Below are positions 44,463 through 53,311 of a stretch of 64,000 nucleotides of DNA, piece by piece. Source of the DNA: Chloroflexota bacterium (lineage in GTDB: Bacteria; Chloroflexota; Anaerolineae; Anaerolineales; Villigracilaceae). Numbering within the stretch: the stretch's first letter is position 1; the number at the start of each line of letters is the position of its first letter. A model generated the notes under the pieces. The model saw only the letters and a program-made list of their open reading frames with translations, had not been told where the DNA came from and ran no database searches. The DNA lies in assembly GCA_013112685.1 (NCBI GenBank), contig JABFGC010000002.1:506902-570901 (forward strand). Reading direction: 5' to 3'. A program made the position numbers and the translations under genes.

Positions 44463-46082
44463 ATGACACAAAACACCCCGCTGATCGTAGAAAACCTATC
44501 CTTTCGTTATCGTGACCGGACCGGCGCGGCAATCCATGATATTGCTTTCGAAGCCCAAGCCGGTGAGATTTTATTGATCGCCGGAGCCAGCGGATGCGGC
44601 AAAACGACGTTGATCCGCTCGATCAACGGCTTGATTCCACGCTCCTACAAAGGGGAAATGAACGGGCGGGTGCTGGTCTTTGGCGAAGAGACCGCCTCCT
44701 GGAAGCTCTCTCAAATTTCACAAAAGATCGGGACGGTCTTGCAGGACCCCGAACGGCAGATCCTCGGCACGAAAGTGTTGAACGAAGTCGCATTTGGCTT
44801 GGAGAACCTGAGCGTGCCGCGCGAGGAAATCCTGGAGCGGGTGGACGAAGCGCTCAAATTCCTGAAGATATTCCATCTGCGCGAGCGCGAGACGTTCACG
44901 CTTTCAGGCGGGGAAAAACAGAAGGTGGCGCTGGCAGGCGTGCTTGCAATGCGCCCTTCGATTTTGTTGCTCGATGAACCGCTGGCAAGTCTCGACCCGG
45001 CTTCGGCGCAGGATACGCTGGATACGGTCCGGTTCCTCGCAGACCAGGGCATGACCGTGCTGATGGTGGAGCATCGCGTGGAGGATGTCCTGCGCATCAA
45101 CCCGGAACGGGTGATGTTCATGAGCGAAGGCGAGATTCGTTACCTGGGGAGTTTATCGGGGTTGTCTAAAGTGGTGAACTATCGAGAAGTGAAATTGCCA
45201 GCCGAACAAATCGCCGAACGCGCAAAGCAGGATCCGCCTGCAGTGGAGATCAAGATTCTTCCTGGCGCGGCAGGTAACGGGTCGCGTGAAGCGGCGTTGG
45301 TGAAGTTCGAAGATGTCGCGTTTGGGTATGAGTCCGATGTCGAAGTCCTGCACGGAATCGATCTCGAAATCAAACGCGGCGACGTAATTGCAGTGCTGGG
45401 TCCGAACGGCGCGGGCAAGACCACGTTCGTCAAACATGCGATCGGTTTGCTCAAGCCGAAAGGGGGGCGCGTGCTGGTGAACGGGCGCGATACGAAGGAA
45501 GCCAGCGTGGCGCAGATTGCCGGTACATTGGGTTATGTGTTCCAAAGTCCAAGCCACATGTTGTTCGCCCCGACCGTGAGCGAAGAACTGGCGTTCGGTC
45601 CGAGGAATTTGAACCACTCGAAGGAACAAATCGAACAGGAGGTGAAAGAGGCGCTGAGAATTGTGAATCTTTCCGATAAAGAGCAAGACCCCCCGCTGGC
45701 GTTGTCGTTTGGCCAGCAGAAGCGCGTGAGCATCGCGGCGATCCTTGCCATGCAGTCGCGCATCCTGGTAATGGATGAACCGACCGCCGGGCAGGATTAT
45801 CAGAATTACATGAATTTCATGGATGCGATCCTGGGACTGCCTTCGTTCGAGGCGATCCTGTTCATCACACACGACGTTGACCTGGCGGTCATCTACGCCA
45901 ATCGTGTGCTGATCGTGAACGATGGACGACTCATTGCCGATGGAAAGCCGCAGGATGTGCTCCGCGACTTCGATAGACTCAAAGCCAACCGCCTCGTGCC
46001 GACCTCGCTGCTGAGCCTCAACCTTGAGCGGCTCAACGCGACGGGACGGTTCCTGAGGGCTGAAGCGTTGGCGCATATCTAA
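44463..46082 (+). CDS. Energy-coupling factor transporter, fused double ATPase (EcfA1-EcfA2)
   Basis: 539 residues with two complete ABC ATPase domains. Domain 1: Walker A IAGASGCGKTTLIRSI, signature TLSGGEKQKVALAG, Walker B SILLLDEPLASLDP. Domain 2: LGPNGAGKTTFVKHAIG, SFGQQKRVSIAAIL, ILVMDEPTAGQD. Each has the H-loop (VEHRVED, ITHDVDL). ECF modules use two such ATPases to power vitamin or metal uptake with EcfT and a substrate-binding S component, both encoded next. Fusion of the two halves in one chain is common in this group. Confidence 0.94.
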   Translation: MTQNTPLIVENLSFRYRDRTGAAIHDIAFEAQAGEILLIAGASGCGKTTLIRSINGLIPRSYKGEMNGRVLVFGEETASWKLSQISQKIGTVLQDPERQILGTKVLNEVAFGLENLSVPREEILERVDEALKFLKIFHLRERETFTLSGGEKQKVALAGVLAMRPSILLLDEPLASLDPASAQDTLDTVRFLADQGMTVLMVEHRVEDVLRINPERVMFMSEGEIRYLGSLSGLSKVVNYREVKLPAEQIAERAKQDPPAVEIKILPGAAGNGSREAALVKFEDVAFGYESDVEVLHGIDLEIKRGDVIAVLGPNGAGKTTFVKHAIGLLKPKGGRVLVNGRDTKEASVAQIAGTLGYVFQSPSHMLFAPTVSEELAFGPRNLNHSKEQIEQEVKEALRIVNLSDKEQDPPLALSFGQQKRVSIAAILAMQSRILVMDEPTAGQDYQNYMNFMDAILGLPSFEAILFITHDVDLAVIYANRVLIVNDGRLIADGKPQDVLRDFDRLKANRLVPTSLLSLNLERLNATGRFLRAEALAHI

Positions 46083-46085
46083 ATT

Positions 46086-46208
46086 GTCATTGCGAGGAGG
46101 TCTGAGCGAAACGCAGCGAAGTCGAAGACCGACAACGTGTGCCCCGAAGGGGTAAGCAATCCTCTCCAGCCTGGAGATTAGAGATTGCTTCGCTCCGCTC
46201 GCAATGAC
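46086..46208. repeat. TCATTGCGAG palindromic element, copy 2
   Basis: GTCATTGCGAG (46086-46096) and CTCGCAATGAC (46198-46208) terminal arms, with inner AAGCAATC/GATTGCTT. Longer than the other copies because of extra internal sequence (GAAACGCAGCGAAGTCGAAG). Lies between ATPase and S-component genes. Confidence 0.9.
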
Positions 46209-46238
46209 GCGAATCACTGAATCACGAGGAGAAGAATA

Positions 46239-47192
46239 ATGAACAAGTCAATGTTGAATATTCTTGTCGCGCTGGGCGTCGTTCTGGTGTTCTTTGCCGT
46301 GGTGATGTTCTGGCTTGGCGCAGGCGAAGCGCAGGAAGGCGCGCTGTTCAATTTCTCGGTTGACCAGGCGACGGTCGGGCTTCGCTTCCTGTTTGTGGTC
46401 GTCGGGCTTTTGATCGCGTTCGCCGTTTACTATTTCACGAAAGAGAATGCAGCCTGGGAAGTGGGCACCCGCCAGGTGGTCTGGATGGCGATCGGCGCGG
46501 CGCTCTACGCGGTATTTTCCTATCTGTTCAACGGGACGGTCTTCGTCGTGCCGTCCGTGAGCCAGGTGGCATTGCGTCCCGCCATCGCGATCCCGATGTT
46601 CTTCGGTTATGCCTTTGGACCGGTGGTCGGGTTCTTCACCGGCGCGGTGGGCAACATGTTCGGCGATGCGCTCACGGGCTTTGGTCTCTCTCCGCAGTGG
46701 AGCATCGGCAATGGACTGGTCGGGATGTTGTCGGGCGCGTGGATGCTGATGGGCGATCGCAAGAAAAGCCTGAATACGATCCTCTATGTGGGAGCCGGTC
46801 TCGCTCTCCTGACGGGTTTGCTGTATTTCCTAAACCCATCCGTCAATAACCTCAATTACTACAACCCGGAGAATGACACCTTTGGCGAAACCCAACTCAC
46901 GCTGTTCGCCGGTAGCGCCATTCTGATCGGGTTGGTCATAGCGTTGATTGTGCGTTTTGCCTTTGGCTCTAATGAAAACGTTGCCACCGCCGTGACCTGG
47001 GCGATGCTGGCAAATGTCCTTGGTATCGGTTTTGCGGCCGTCTCGGATATTTGGATTAACGGGTATCCGCCTGTTGTCGCCATTGTGGGAGAATTCCTGC
47101 CCGCGGCTGGTCCGAACCTGATCTTCGCTGCCATTCTCGTGCCGCTGCTCGTCGGCGCGTATGCAGCCGTTCAGAGACAGTCTGGCAGATAA
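46239..47192 (+). CDS. ECF transporter S component, substrate unknown
   Basis: 317 residues with GGAG before the ATG, about eight or nine membrane helices. Residues 1-75 form two extra helices (ILVALGVVLVFFAVVMFWL, FLFVVVGLLIAFAVYYF). The S-component core follows: VWMAIGAALYAVFSYLFNG, VALRPAIAIPMFFGYAFGPV, VGFFTGAVGNMFGDALTG, WSIGNGLVGMLSGAWMLMG, resembling S proteins for vitamins or queuosine precursors. The gene between ATPase and T component assigns it to this transporter. No riboswitch reveals the ligand. Confidence 0.88.
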   Translation: MNKSMLNILVALGVVLVFFAVVMFWLGAGEAQEGALFNFSVDQATVGLRFLFVVVGLLIAFAVYYFTKENAAWEVGTRQVVWMAIGAALYAVFSYLFNGTVFVVPSVSQVALRPAIAIPMFFGYAFGPVVGFFTGAVGNMFGDALTGFGLSPQWSIGNGLVGMLSGAWMLMGDRKKSLNTILYVGAGLALLTGLLYFLNPSVNNLNYYNPENDTFGETQLTLFAGSAILIGLVIALIVRFAFGSNENVATAVTWAMLANVLGIGFAAVSDIWINGYPPVVAIVGEFLPAAGPNLIFAAILVPLLVGAYAAVQRQSGR

Positions 47193-47203
47193 GATTTTTA
47201 TAC

Positions 47204-47290
47204 GTCATTGCGAGGAGGCGACAGCCGACGAAGCAATCTCCTGGAACGATGAGAGATTGCTTCGTCGCAACCAACGCTCCTCGCAATGAC
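47204..47290. repeat. TCATTGCGAG palindromic element, copy 3
   Basis: GTCATTGCGAG (47204-47214) and CTCGCAATGAC (47280-47290) arms, inner GAAGCAATCTC/GAGATTGCTTC. Sits between S-component and T-component genes. Confidence 0.9.
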
Positions 47291-47302
47291 GGAAAGAGTG
47301 CT

Positions 47303-48172
47303 ATGTTAGTCGCCTGGAAATATCGTAAACGCAGATCCATCATCCAATGGTTTGACCCACGAGCCTGGTTAATATTTTTTGGCTGTTATCTTGTTTCCAC
47401 GCTTGCATTCTGGGACATCCGTTTTCTATCGTTCTTCTTTGTTGTCGCCCTGTTGGTGGTGTTCAACTCAGGCGTGACATGGAAGGAATCGCGTCGCGCC
47501 TATTTGTTCATAATCGGATTTATTTTCTTTTTTGCCATGCTCACCTTCCTTACCGGGCGGGGCGGTTCTGAAGTGTATAAAGTGGAGCATACCATCCGTG
47601 AGTATAAGGCTCCTTTTTCCATCATCGGGTGGACGCCTACATTGAAGATCACAGTGGAGCGCGCTTTTTTTGCCTTGAGTCAATTTGTGAGAGTGGGAAG
47701 TATCGCCGTCATGACGATTTTGATTCCCTACTCGCTCAACCCCGCCTTATACGGCATCACCTTCAAAGGGTTGGGACTCCCCGATAAATTCGCCTACGCC
47801 ATGGATCTGACCATGCGCTTCATCCCGACCTTTGCACGCGACTTCCAACTGACAGTGGATGCCCAGCGGGCGCGCGGCTATGAGTTGGAAAAACTCAGCG
47901 GCGGGCTGGTCGAGCAGGTGCGCAAGATGGGACCGATCTTCGTGCCGGTCACCATCCATGCCATCATTGGGAGCGAGGACATCATAGACGCAATGGATCT
48001 GCGCGCCTTTGGCGTGGGTCCGCGCACATGGATTGATGTGCTCGAACGCCACACGCGGGACCGAATCCTCATCTGGCTCGGCGTGGCAATTTTGGTCGCG
48101 TCGCTTGTTTTGGGTTTCCTGGGATATGGCAAGTTCTGGGTGCCGGAAACGTTGATAAGAATGTTTTCATAA
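47303..48172 (+). CDS. Energy-coupling factor transporter T component (EcfT)
   Basis: 289 residues from the ATG at 47303. DPRAWLIFFGCYLVSTLAFW starts the membrane part. The coupling helices carry the hallmark Ala-Arg-Gly motif QRARGYELEK near residue 195 and MDLRAFGVGPRT near residue 235, corresponding to the two A-R-G/S motifs that touch the ATPases. RFIPTFARDFQLTVDAQ is typical of the family. It completes the A-S-T set. Confidence 0.92.
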   Translation: MLVAWKYRKRRSIIQWFDPRAWLIFFGCYLVSTLAFWDIRFLSFFFVVALLVVFNSGVTWKESRRAYLFIIGFIFFFAMLTFLTGRGGSEVYKVEHTIREYKAPFSIIGWTPTLKITVERAFFALSQFVRVGSIAVMTILIPYSLNPALYGITFKGLGLPDKFAYAMDLTMRFIPTFARDFQLTVDAQRARGYELEKLSGGLVEQVRKMGPIFVPVTIHAIIGSEDIIDAMDLRAFGVGPRTWIDVLERHTRDRILIWLGVAILVASLVLGFLGYGKFWVPETLIRMFS

Positions 48173-48327
48173 AAACGGCTCTTCCGTAATTAACGGGAAA
48201 GAGCCTAAACACGAAAGACACTACGGACACCAAGTGGAAAAAGGCGAGCGATCTTTGAGCGTTTTTCCTTTGTGACCGTAGAACCATAAAAACAAAATCG
48301 CCGCTCGCCGCGGCGATTTTTTGTCGG
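48173..48327. terminator. Gap after ecfT with a hairpin terminator at 48294-48322
   Basis: AAAATCGCCG (48294-48303) pairs perfectly with CGGCGATTTT (48311-48320) and continues into Ts. An earlier hairpin, GGCTCTTCCG/CGGGAAAGAGCC near 48176-48205, lies just past the ecfT stop. The terminator can act in both directions between convergent genes. Confidence 0.8.
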
Positions 48328-49152
48328 CTAGTGATGTTTCGAGTAGGTTTCCCCCGCCGTCACTTTGAAATCGAGGTGGTTTTGCTCCGGGGCGAAGACG
48401 CAGGTGGCGAAGTCGGTGAAGGCGCAGGGCGGACTGTAGGCTTTGTTGAAGTCGAGGAAGATTTTCCCGTCGGCTTCCACATCGGCGACGAGATACCGCC
48501 CGGTGGGGTAGGTCTCGTCCTTGCTGGTCGGGTCCCAGAAGCGGAGGAAGAGCGTGCCGTCGTCCTCTTTATTGACATCGAGTTTGTAAGCGGCGCCGTT
48601 GAACTCGAATGACAGATACCCTTCCACGGGGAATTCCGCTTTTTCGCCGGTCAGGTCGGGGAAGTATGCCATCTTGGGGCGGTCGTAGGCGGTGAACACT
48701 GCCGGGATGCGAAACGTCTCGTCAATCTCGAACCAGGTCCGGGCGGGGAAGGAACGCCGTTCCGGGCGTTGGAAATCCCACATGCGGACGCCCATCCGAT
48801 TCCCACGCTGAATCACCACGAGCTGGATGTCCTCCCACCGGATGTAACTGGGGTTTTCGGAAATATCGGGCTGGAGGAGGGCGAAGTCCACGACCTTGTC
48901 GTTGACCTTGACCTTTTGATCGGGGTTGATACGCAAAGAAACCGATTTGCCGTTGTATTCGAGGAATCCTATGCTGGCGGGGGCGCGTTCGGGAAGCACA
49001 ATCTCGCATTTCGCATCGGACCCGAACTGGTTTTTGCCCAGTTTCAACCAGAACAAGCCTGCCAGGGACAGCCAGCCGTTTTCCCTGCGAATCGTTTCGT
49101 CGCGTTCCTTGCGCCATGCGTTGATGGTCTGGCGGTATGTTTTATCGGTCAT
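48328..49152 (-). CDS. DUF1684-family protein
   Basis: 274 residues, soluble. The order of conserved segments fits DUF1684: WRKERDETIRRENGWLSLAG and FWLKLGKNQFGSD at the N-terminus, RFWDPTSKDETYPTGRYL in the middle, then FLDFNKAYSPPCAFTDFATC and CVFAPEQNHLDFKVTAGE at the end. The function is unknown; the F-N-x-A-Y-x-P-P/N-C stretch suggests a binding pocket. A TATAAT box lies 8 bp before its ATG, divergent from dcd. Confidence 0.9.
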   Translation of the reverse strand: MTDKTYRQTINAWRKERDETIRRENGWLSLAGLFWLKLGKNQFGSDAKCEIVLPERAPASIGFLEYNGKSVSLRINPDQKVKVNDKVVDFALLQPDISENPSYIRWEDIQLVVIQRGNRMGVRMWDFQRPERRSFPARTWFEIDETFRIPAVFTAYDRPKMAYFPDLTGEKAEFPVEGYLSFEFNGAAYKLDVNKEDDGTLFLRFWDPTSKDETYPTGRYLVADVEADGKIFLDFNKAYSPPCAFTDFATCVFAPEQNHLDFKVTAGETYSKHH

Positions 49153-49160
49153 ATGACAGG

Positions 49161-49166
49161 ATTATA
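49161..49166 (-). promoter_or_regulatory. -10 box 8 bp upstream of the DUF1684 gene
   Basis: Minus-strand TATAAT, then CCTGTCAT, then ATG at 49152. Leaderless-type spacing. Confidence 0.55.
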
Positions 49167-49254
49167 CCAAAACGACATCCGCTGCGCGCGCGGCTTTCAT
49201 TTTTGATAAAATGACGCCAGCAGGCAAGAGACCAACACATACGAGGAGAAGACC

Positions 49255-50946
49255 ATGGGTTTGAAACCGGATCATTGGATCCGCAAGATGGCGCTGGAAA
49301 AGGGGATGATCGAGCCGTTTGTGGATAGACAGGTTCGCGAGGGGGTGATTTCGTACGGCGTGTCGTCGTACGGATACGATGTGCGCGTTGCGAACGAGTT
49401 CAAGATTTTTACCAACGTGTTTTCCGCCACCGTTGACCCGAAGAATTTCGACACCAACTCGATGGTGGACTTTACGGGAGAGGTGTGCATCGTGCCGCCG
49501 AATTCGTTCGCCCTGGCGCGGACGGTGGAATATTTCCGCATCCCGCGCAACGTATTGACAGTGTGCCTGGGGAAATCTACATATGCCAGGTGTTTTCGCG
49601 GCGATACGCGGGTGGCGTTGGTGGACGGCACAGCACCGACACTCGAAGAGATGGCGCGCCGTGCCGAAAGCGGTGAGATGTTTTGGGGGTACAGCATCGG
49701 CGAAAACGGGCGGTTGGTCGTAACCTTGTTGGATGCGCCCCGTTTTGTTGGACGCGACAGTTTATTGGAAATTCGGCTGGACAACGATAAAACCATTTAC
49801 TGCACCCCGGATCACCTGTTCATGCTTCGCGATGGGCGCTGGCAGCCTGCTGGCAACCTCCAGCCCGGCACTTCCCTCATGCCGCTCTATCGTATGATCC
49901 AGCGAGGCTATGAAATGGTATATCAGCCCCTTGACGGTTATCTCTATCCAACCCATCGTCTTTCCGACGAATGGAATTTACGGCATGAGATCTATCTGGA
50001 TCAACCCGGCACGCATCGGCATCACGTTGATTTCGACCGATCGAACAACAATCCCTGGAATATTGTCCGCATGGATGCCGGCGAGCATATCCACATGCAT
50101 AATTCGATAAGTTACGGTGAAGGCTTCGACCCGGAAGAACACAGCCTATCCATTCGGGCGGCATTTCAGCGATTAGGGCAGGATTCAGATTGGGCGAATC
50201 GTTTTTCGACGGCGCAGCGGGAGCGGGCAGTTCGGTTCTGGCAGGACAGCGAATACGCTGACATTCGAGCTCGCCTGCTGGGGCAAAGGCGGAATCCATC
50301 CGAAGCAACCCGCCAAGCGCATTGGGAAGCAACCCTGCGCCGGTATGAAAATATTCAGGAGCGCATTCGTCATTCCCACCTGATGAAATCGGCGTGGGAG
50401 AAGGCAGGTTCGCAGCGACGCGCAAAACAGGCGGAAATTGCCCGAAATATCAACCTGCGCTCCGAGATTACAGCAGAAATGGTTATGGATGCCTTGCACC
50501 AAACGGGGTTAATTCGCGGCGCAGCACGTTTATTGAATTGCGACCATTCTGTATTTCGGCGATTTCCCGAAGTGGTGCAAGCCCATCGGGGGCAGCGGAC
50601 CAAATCCGGCGATAAAAATCATAAGGTCGTATCCGTGCGTTCCATGCCCGGCGACCATGATGTGTATTGTTTGACCGTGCCGGAAGCCGGGAATTTTGCC
50701 CTGGAAGACGGTGTCTTCGTCCACAATTGTGGAATCATTGTGAACGTTACCCCTTTTGAACCCGAATGGCAGGGCTTTGTCACCCTGGAAATTTCCAACA
50801 CCACGCCCCTGCCGGCGAAGATCTATGCCAACGAGGGATTGGCGCAGGTGTTGTTCTTTGAAGCGGACGAGGAATGCGAAATCTCCTACGCGGACAAAAA
50901 AGGCAAGTATCAAAAACAACAGTCCATCGTGCTGCCGAAAATGTGA
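49255..50946 (+). CDS. dcd: dCTP deaminase interrupted by an in-frame intein
   Basis: The open frame encodes 563 residues, but Dcd is normally about 180-190. Residues 1-112 and 492-563 join into a 184-residue Dcd: [17 protein letters not shown], then GKSTYAR joined to [16 protein letters not shown], and [20 protein letters not shown] with the catalytic-type glutamate. The enzyme deaminates dCTP (some members also release dUMP) to feed dTMP synthesis. Between the halves lies a 379-residue intein inserted in the substrate-binding motif. GAGGAG lies before the ATG. The intact frame across the whole gene argues that the intein is functional. Confidence 0.93.
   Translation: MGLKPDHWIRKMALEKGMIEPFVDRQVREGVISYGVSSYGYDVRVANEFKIFTNVFSATVDPKNFDTNSMVDFTGEVCIVPPNSFALARTVEYFRIPRNVLTVCLGKSTYARCFRGDTRVALVDGTAPTLEEMARRAESGEMFWGYSIGENGRLVVTLLDAPRFVGRDSLLEIRLDNDKTIYCTPDHLFMLRDGRWQPAGNLQPGTSLMPLYRMIQRGYEMVYQPLDGYLYPTHRLSDEWNLRHEIYLDQPGTHRHHVDFDRSNNNPWNIVRMDAGEHIHMHNSISYGEGFDPEEHSLSIRAAFQRLGQDSDWANRFSTAQRERAVRFWQDSEYADIRARLLGQRRNPSEATRQAHWEATLRRYENIQERIRHSHLMKSAWEKAGSQRRAKQAEIARNINLRSEITAEMVMDALHQTGLIRGAARLLNCDHSVFRRFPEVVQAHRGQRTKSGDKNHKVVSVRSMPGDHDVYCLTVPEAGNFALEDGVFVHNCGIIVNVTPFEPEWQGFVTLEISNTTPLPAKIYANEGLAQVLFFEADEECEISYADKKGKYQKQQSIVLPKM
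49591..50727 (+). mobile_element. Intein in dCTP deaminase with HNH homing-endonuclease domain
   Basis: Residues 113-491 of the Dcd precursor. Splicing blocks: N-terminal Cys in [14 protein letters not shown] (block A), CTPDH at 183-187 (block B, His187), and the C-terminal [15 protein letters not shown] plus [10 protein letters not shown] with His490-Asn491, followed by extein Cys492. The central part (254-282, [17 protein letters not shown] and EHIHMHN) is an HNH nuclease. Residues about 405-440 ([20 protein letters not shown]) look like a helix-turn-helix. The invasion point, between Arg112 and Cys492 of [11 protein letters not shown], is the most conserved part of the host. Confidence 0.93.
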
Positions 50947-51016
50947 CGATGTAAAAACTCCGCCCGCCGGCAAAAAGAGGCGGACGACGTGTCCCTGGTT
51001 GGACAGGAGCGTTTGT

Positions 51017-52297
51017 ATGACCGACTTACCTTCCGAAGAAGGCATCCACAGCCGGATTTCCGCAATTCAAAGGGATTTGACCCAGGTCATGGTGCGACTC
51101 GCCCGCATCGAAAACCCGCAGGTTTCGTCCATCAACCTCGAACTCACCCAGTTGATTCGCTCCTTGGCGAAATTGAAGGACAACACCCAGCGCCACTTCC
51201 AGGACCATCACAGAAGGCTGGAGGCGTTGATGAGCATCGGGAGCGCAATCAACTCCTCCCTGGGTCTGAAGCGCGTACTCGAAGAGGTGATGGATTCCCT
51301 GATCATGCTCATGAATGCGGAGCGCGGTTTCCTCATGCTGCGCGATGAGCAGGGCGATTACCGCGTTCAACTTGCGCGCGATGCCCAGCACCACGACCTG
51401 ACGGAGGAAGCGTTCGAAATCAGCCGGACGGTCGTGCGCAAGGTGGTGGAGGAAGGCGAAGCGATCCTCACGACCAACGCCCAGGTGGACCCGCGTTTCG
51501 AGGAACAGGTGAGCATCGCCGCGTATCACCTGCTTTCGATCCTCTGCGCGCCGCTCAAGATCAAGGACGAGTTGATCGGCGTCATCTATGTGGATAACTC
51601 CGCCCATGCAGGCATTTTCCAGACCGGCGACCTGCAATTGATCTCGTCCTTCGCAAACCAGGCGGCGGTGGCGATTGACAACGCGCGCCTGATTGACCAA
51701 CTCCAGGCGAGCAACCAGGATTTGGAAGAGGCGTATCAAGCCACGCTGGAGGGCTGGGTGCGCGCGCTCGACCTGCGCGACAAAGAGACGGAGGGTCACA
51801 CCATCCGCGTGACGGAGATCACCGAGCGGCTTGCCCGCAGGATCGGCGTGAATGAAAACGACCTCGTCCACATCAAGCGCGGGGCGTTGCTGCACGACAT
51901 CGGCAAGATGGGCATCCCGGACGGCATCCTGCTCAAACCCGGCGCGCTGACGCCCGAAGAGCGGCTGCTGATCCAGAAGCATCCCATGTATGCTTATGAG
52001 ATGCTCAGCCCGATCAAGTTCCTGCAGCCTGCGCTGGATATTCCTTATTGTCATCATGAAAAATGGGATGGGAGCGGCTACCCGCGCGGCTTGAAAGAAG
52101 AAGAGATTCCGCTGGCGGCGCGCATCTTCTCTGTCGCGGACGTTTGGGATGCTCTCGTCTCGAACCGTCCCTACCGGAAAGGTTTACTGCCCGCCGACGT
52201 GAAGAAGAAGATAAGGGAACAATCCGGCGTCCACTTTGATCCCCACGTTGTGGAGGCGTTCCTCTCGATGGATGAATTTTCCCGCCCCGGCGATTGA
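51017..52297 (+). CDS. GAF plus HD-GYP domain protein, probable c-di-GMP phosphodiesterase
   Basis: 426 residues from the ATG at 51017 (AGGAG at 51005). Order: N-terminal coiled coil (SRISAIQRDLTQVMVRLARI), GAF domain about residues 70-230 (LKRVLEEVMDSLIMLMNAER, LCAPLKIKDELIGVIYVDN), then HD-GYP: GHTIRVTEITERLARRIG, GALLHDIGKMGIPDGILLK, YCHHEKWDGSGYPRGLK and ARIFSVADVWDALVSNRPYR. All metal-binding His/Asp and the GYP motif are intact. No receiver domain or membrane anchor is present, so the GAF domain is the likely sensor. Confidence 0.93.
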   Translation: MTDLPSEEGIHSRISAIQRDLTQVMVRLARIENPQVSSINLELTQLIRSLAKLKDNTQRHFQDHHRRLEALMSIGSAINSSLGLKRVLEEVMDSLIMLMNAERGFLMLRDEQGDYRVQLARDAQHHDLTEEAFEISRTVVRKVVEEGEAILTTNAQVDPRFEEQVSIAAYHLLSILCAPLKIKDELIGVIYVDNSAHAGIFQTGDLQLISSFANQAAVAIDNARLIDQLQASNQDLEEAYQATLEGWVRALDLRDKETEGHTIRVTEITERLARRIGVNENDLVHIKRGALLHDIGKMGIPDGILLKPGALTPEERLLIQKHPMYAYEMLSPIKFLQPALDIPYCHHEKWDGSGYPRGLKEEEIPLAARIFSVADVWDALVSNRPYRKGLLPADVKKKIREQSGVHFDPHVVEAFLSMDEFSRPGD

Positions 52298-52311
52298 AGG
52301 CAAGATTGAAG

Positions 52312-53157
52312 TCAATTCGAGATGGCGATTGGCTTGACGGTTTTCCAATGCAGGGCAAGGGATACCGCGAGCATGACGAGTCCCATTACGAGCAGGAAGG
52401 TTGGATCGAGAATCACGCCTGAAATGACCCCGGCAATCAGAACGTAGGCGTGAGTCAGAAAGGGAACCCAGAAAGCAAGGGGAGCGACCGGTTTTTGATA
52501 AAACTTTGGGCGGAGAAGGAAGACGATAACGAGAGCGGCGGCTAATGTGACCGCGATTAAGATATTGCGAATCTCATCCGGCACAACGAAGGCGATAAAG
52601 GCGTTTGTGCCCAACACGCCGGTCAAACCGGCGAGAAACGCCAGAGGTGCGGATAGCCACTTGCCAGCCCAGCCCGAACTCCGCGCCAGAAGGCGATACC
52701 CAAGCGAGAATGAGAACACCACCCAGAACCACGCCCAGAAATTGACGTAGGGCACGCCGAAGTATTGAAATTCCAAGCCCTGACCCCAATCCCAGAACCC
52801 GAAGCGGATGGCAACCGCATCGAGCGCGAGGTCAATGTTCAAGCCGAGCAGACCGTCCAGCAGGGGGCGCGGGAAGTAGGGAAGGTTGGTCGCGTCTGAA
52901 AACTCCATCGCGGAGTAGATGATGCAGCTCCACGCCACGCCGATGCAAAGCGGAACGTCCAACACCATGATAAAAAATTGCCCATACTCGTAGGCGTTCA
53001 ACTGGCGGATGGTCGCCAGTTCGAGCATCACGCCAAAAAGAATGCCAAAGCCGAGTTTGAGCAGGTTTTGTGTCCCATGTTTGAGGGCGTGACTCAGGCA
53101 CAGCGCGAATTGGATGTAGATGATGAGTTCAAAGAGGAAGAAGTAGGGGGAGGGCAT
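52312..53157 (-). CDS. Integral membrane protein resembling the CruF/carotenoid-biosynthesis (DUF422) family
   Basis: 281 residues from the ATG at 53157; eight or so helices. The central region reads YEYGQFFIMVLDVPLCIGVAW, then GLNIDLALDAVAIRFGFWDW and FQYFGVPYVNFWAWFWVV. That Asp-x3-Asp, G-x-W-x-W and FGVP-x-x-N-x-x-x-W pattern is what I know from CruF-type carotenoid hydratases. No other carotenoid genes are nearby, so the role is uncertain. It converges with the GAF/HD-GYP gene 14 bp away. Confidence 0.6.
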   Translation of the reverse strand: MPSPYFFLFELIIYIQFALCLSHALKHGTQNLLKLGFGILFGVMLELATIRQLNAYEYGQFFIMVLDVPLCIGVAWSCIIYSAMEFSDATNLPYFPRPLLDGLLGLNIDLALDAVAIRFGFWDWGQGLEFQYFGVPYVNFWAWFWVVFSFSLGYRLLARSSGWAGKWLSAPLAFLAGLTGVLGTNAFIAFVVPDEIRNILIAVTLAAALVIVFLLRPKFYQKPVAPLAFWVPFLTHAYVLIAGVISGVILDPTFLLVMGLVMLAVSLALHWKTVKPIAISN

Positions 53158-53311
53158 GGAAAAGCATAGATTCGAAGGTCTCTGAGACTTCCGAGTTTTC
53201 AATTCTTTCTTGCCAGTAATTGATCGCGAATGGTATGTGGGTCAAACCGTTTTTGATTTTCCGGCTGGATGTTCATAAAAGTTGCCACGCGCTAATTTTA
53301 CTTGAATCTCC

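Noticed and set aside
45153..46217. A 354-codon minus-strand frame
   Set aside because: Opposite to the second ATPase domain of the ECF protein; composition typical of a shadow frame.
49255..50946. Gene fusion of dcd with an HNH nuclease
   Set aside because: Splicing residues at both junctions and an exact Dcd sequence after removal fit an intein better than a fusion.
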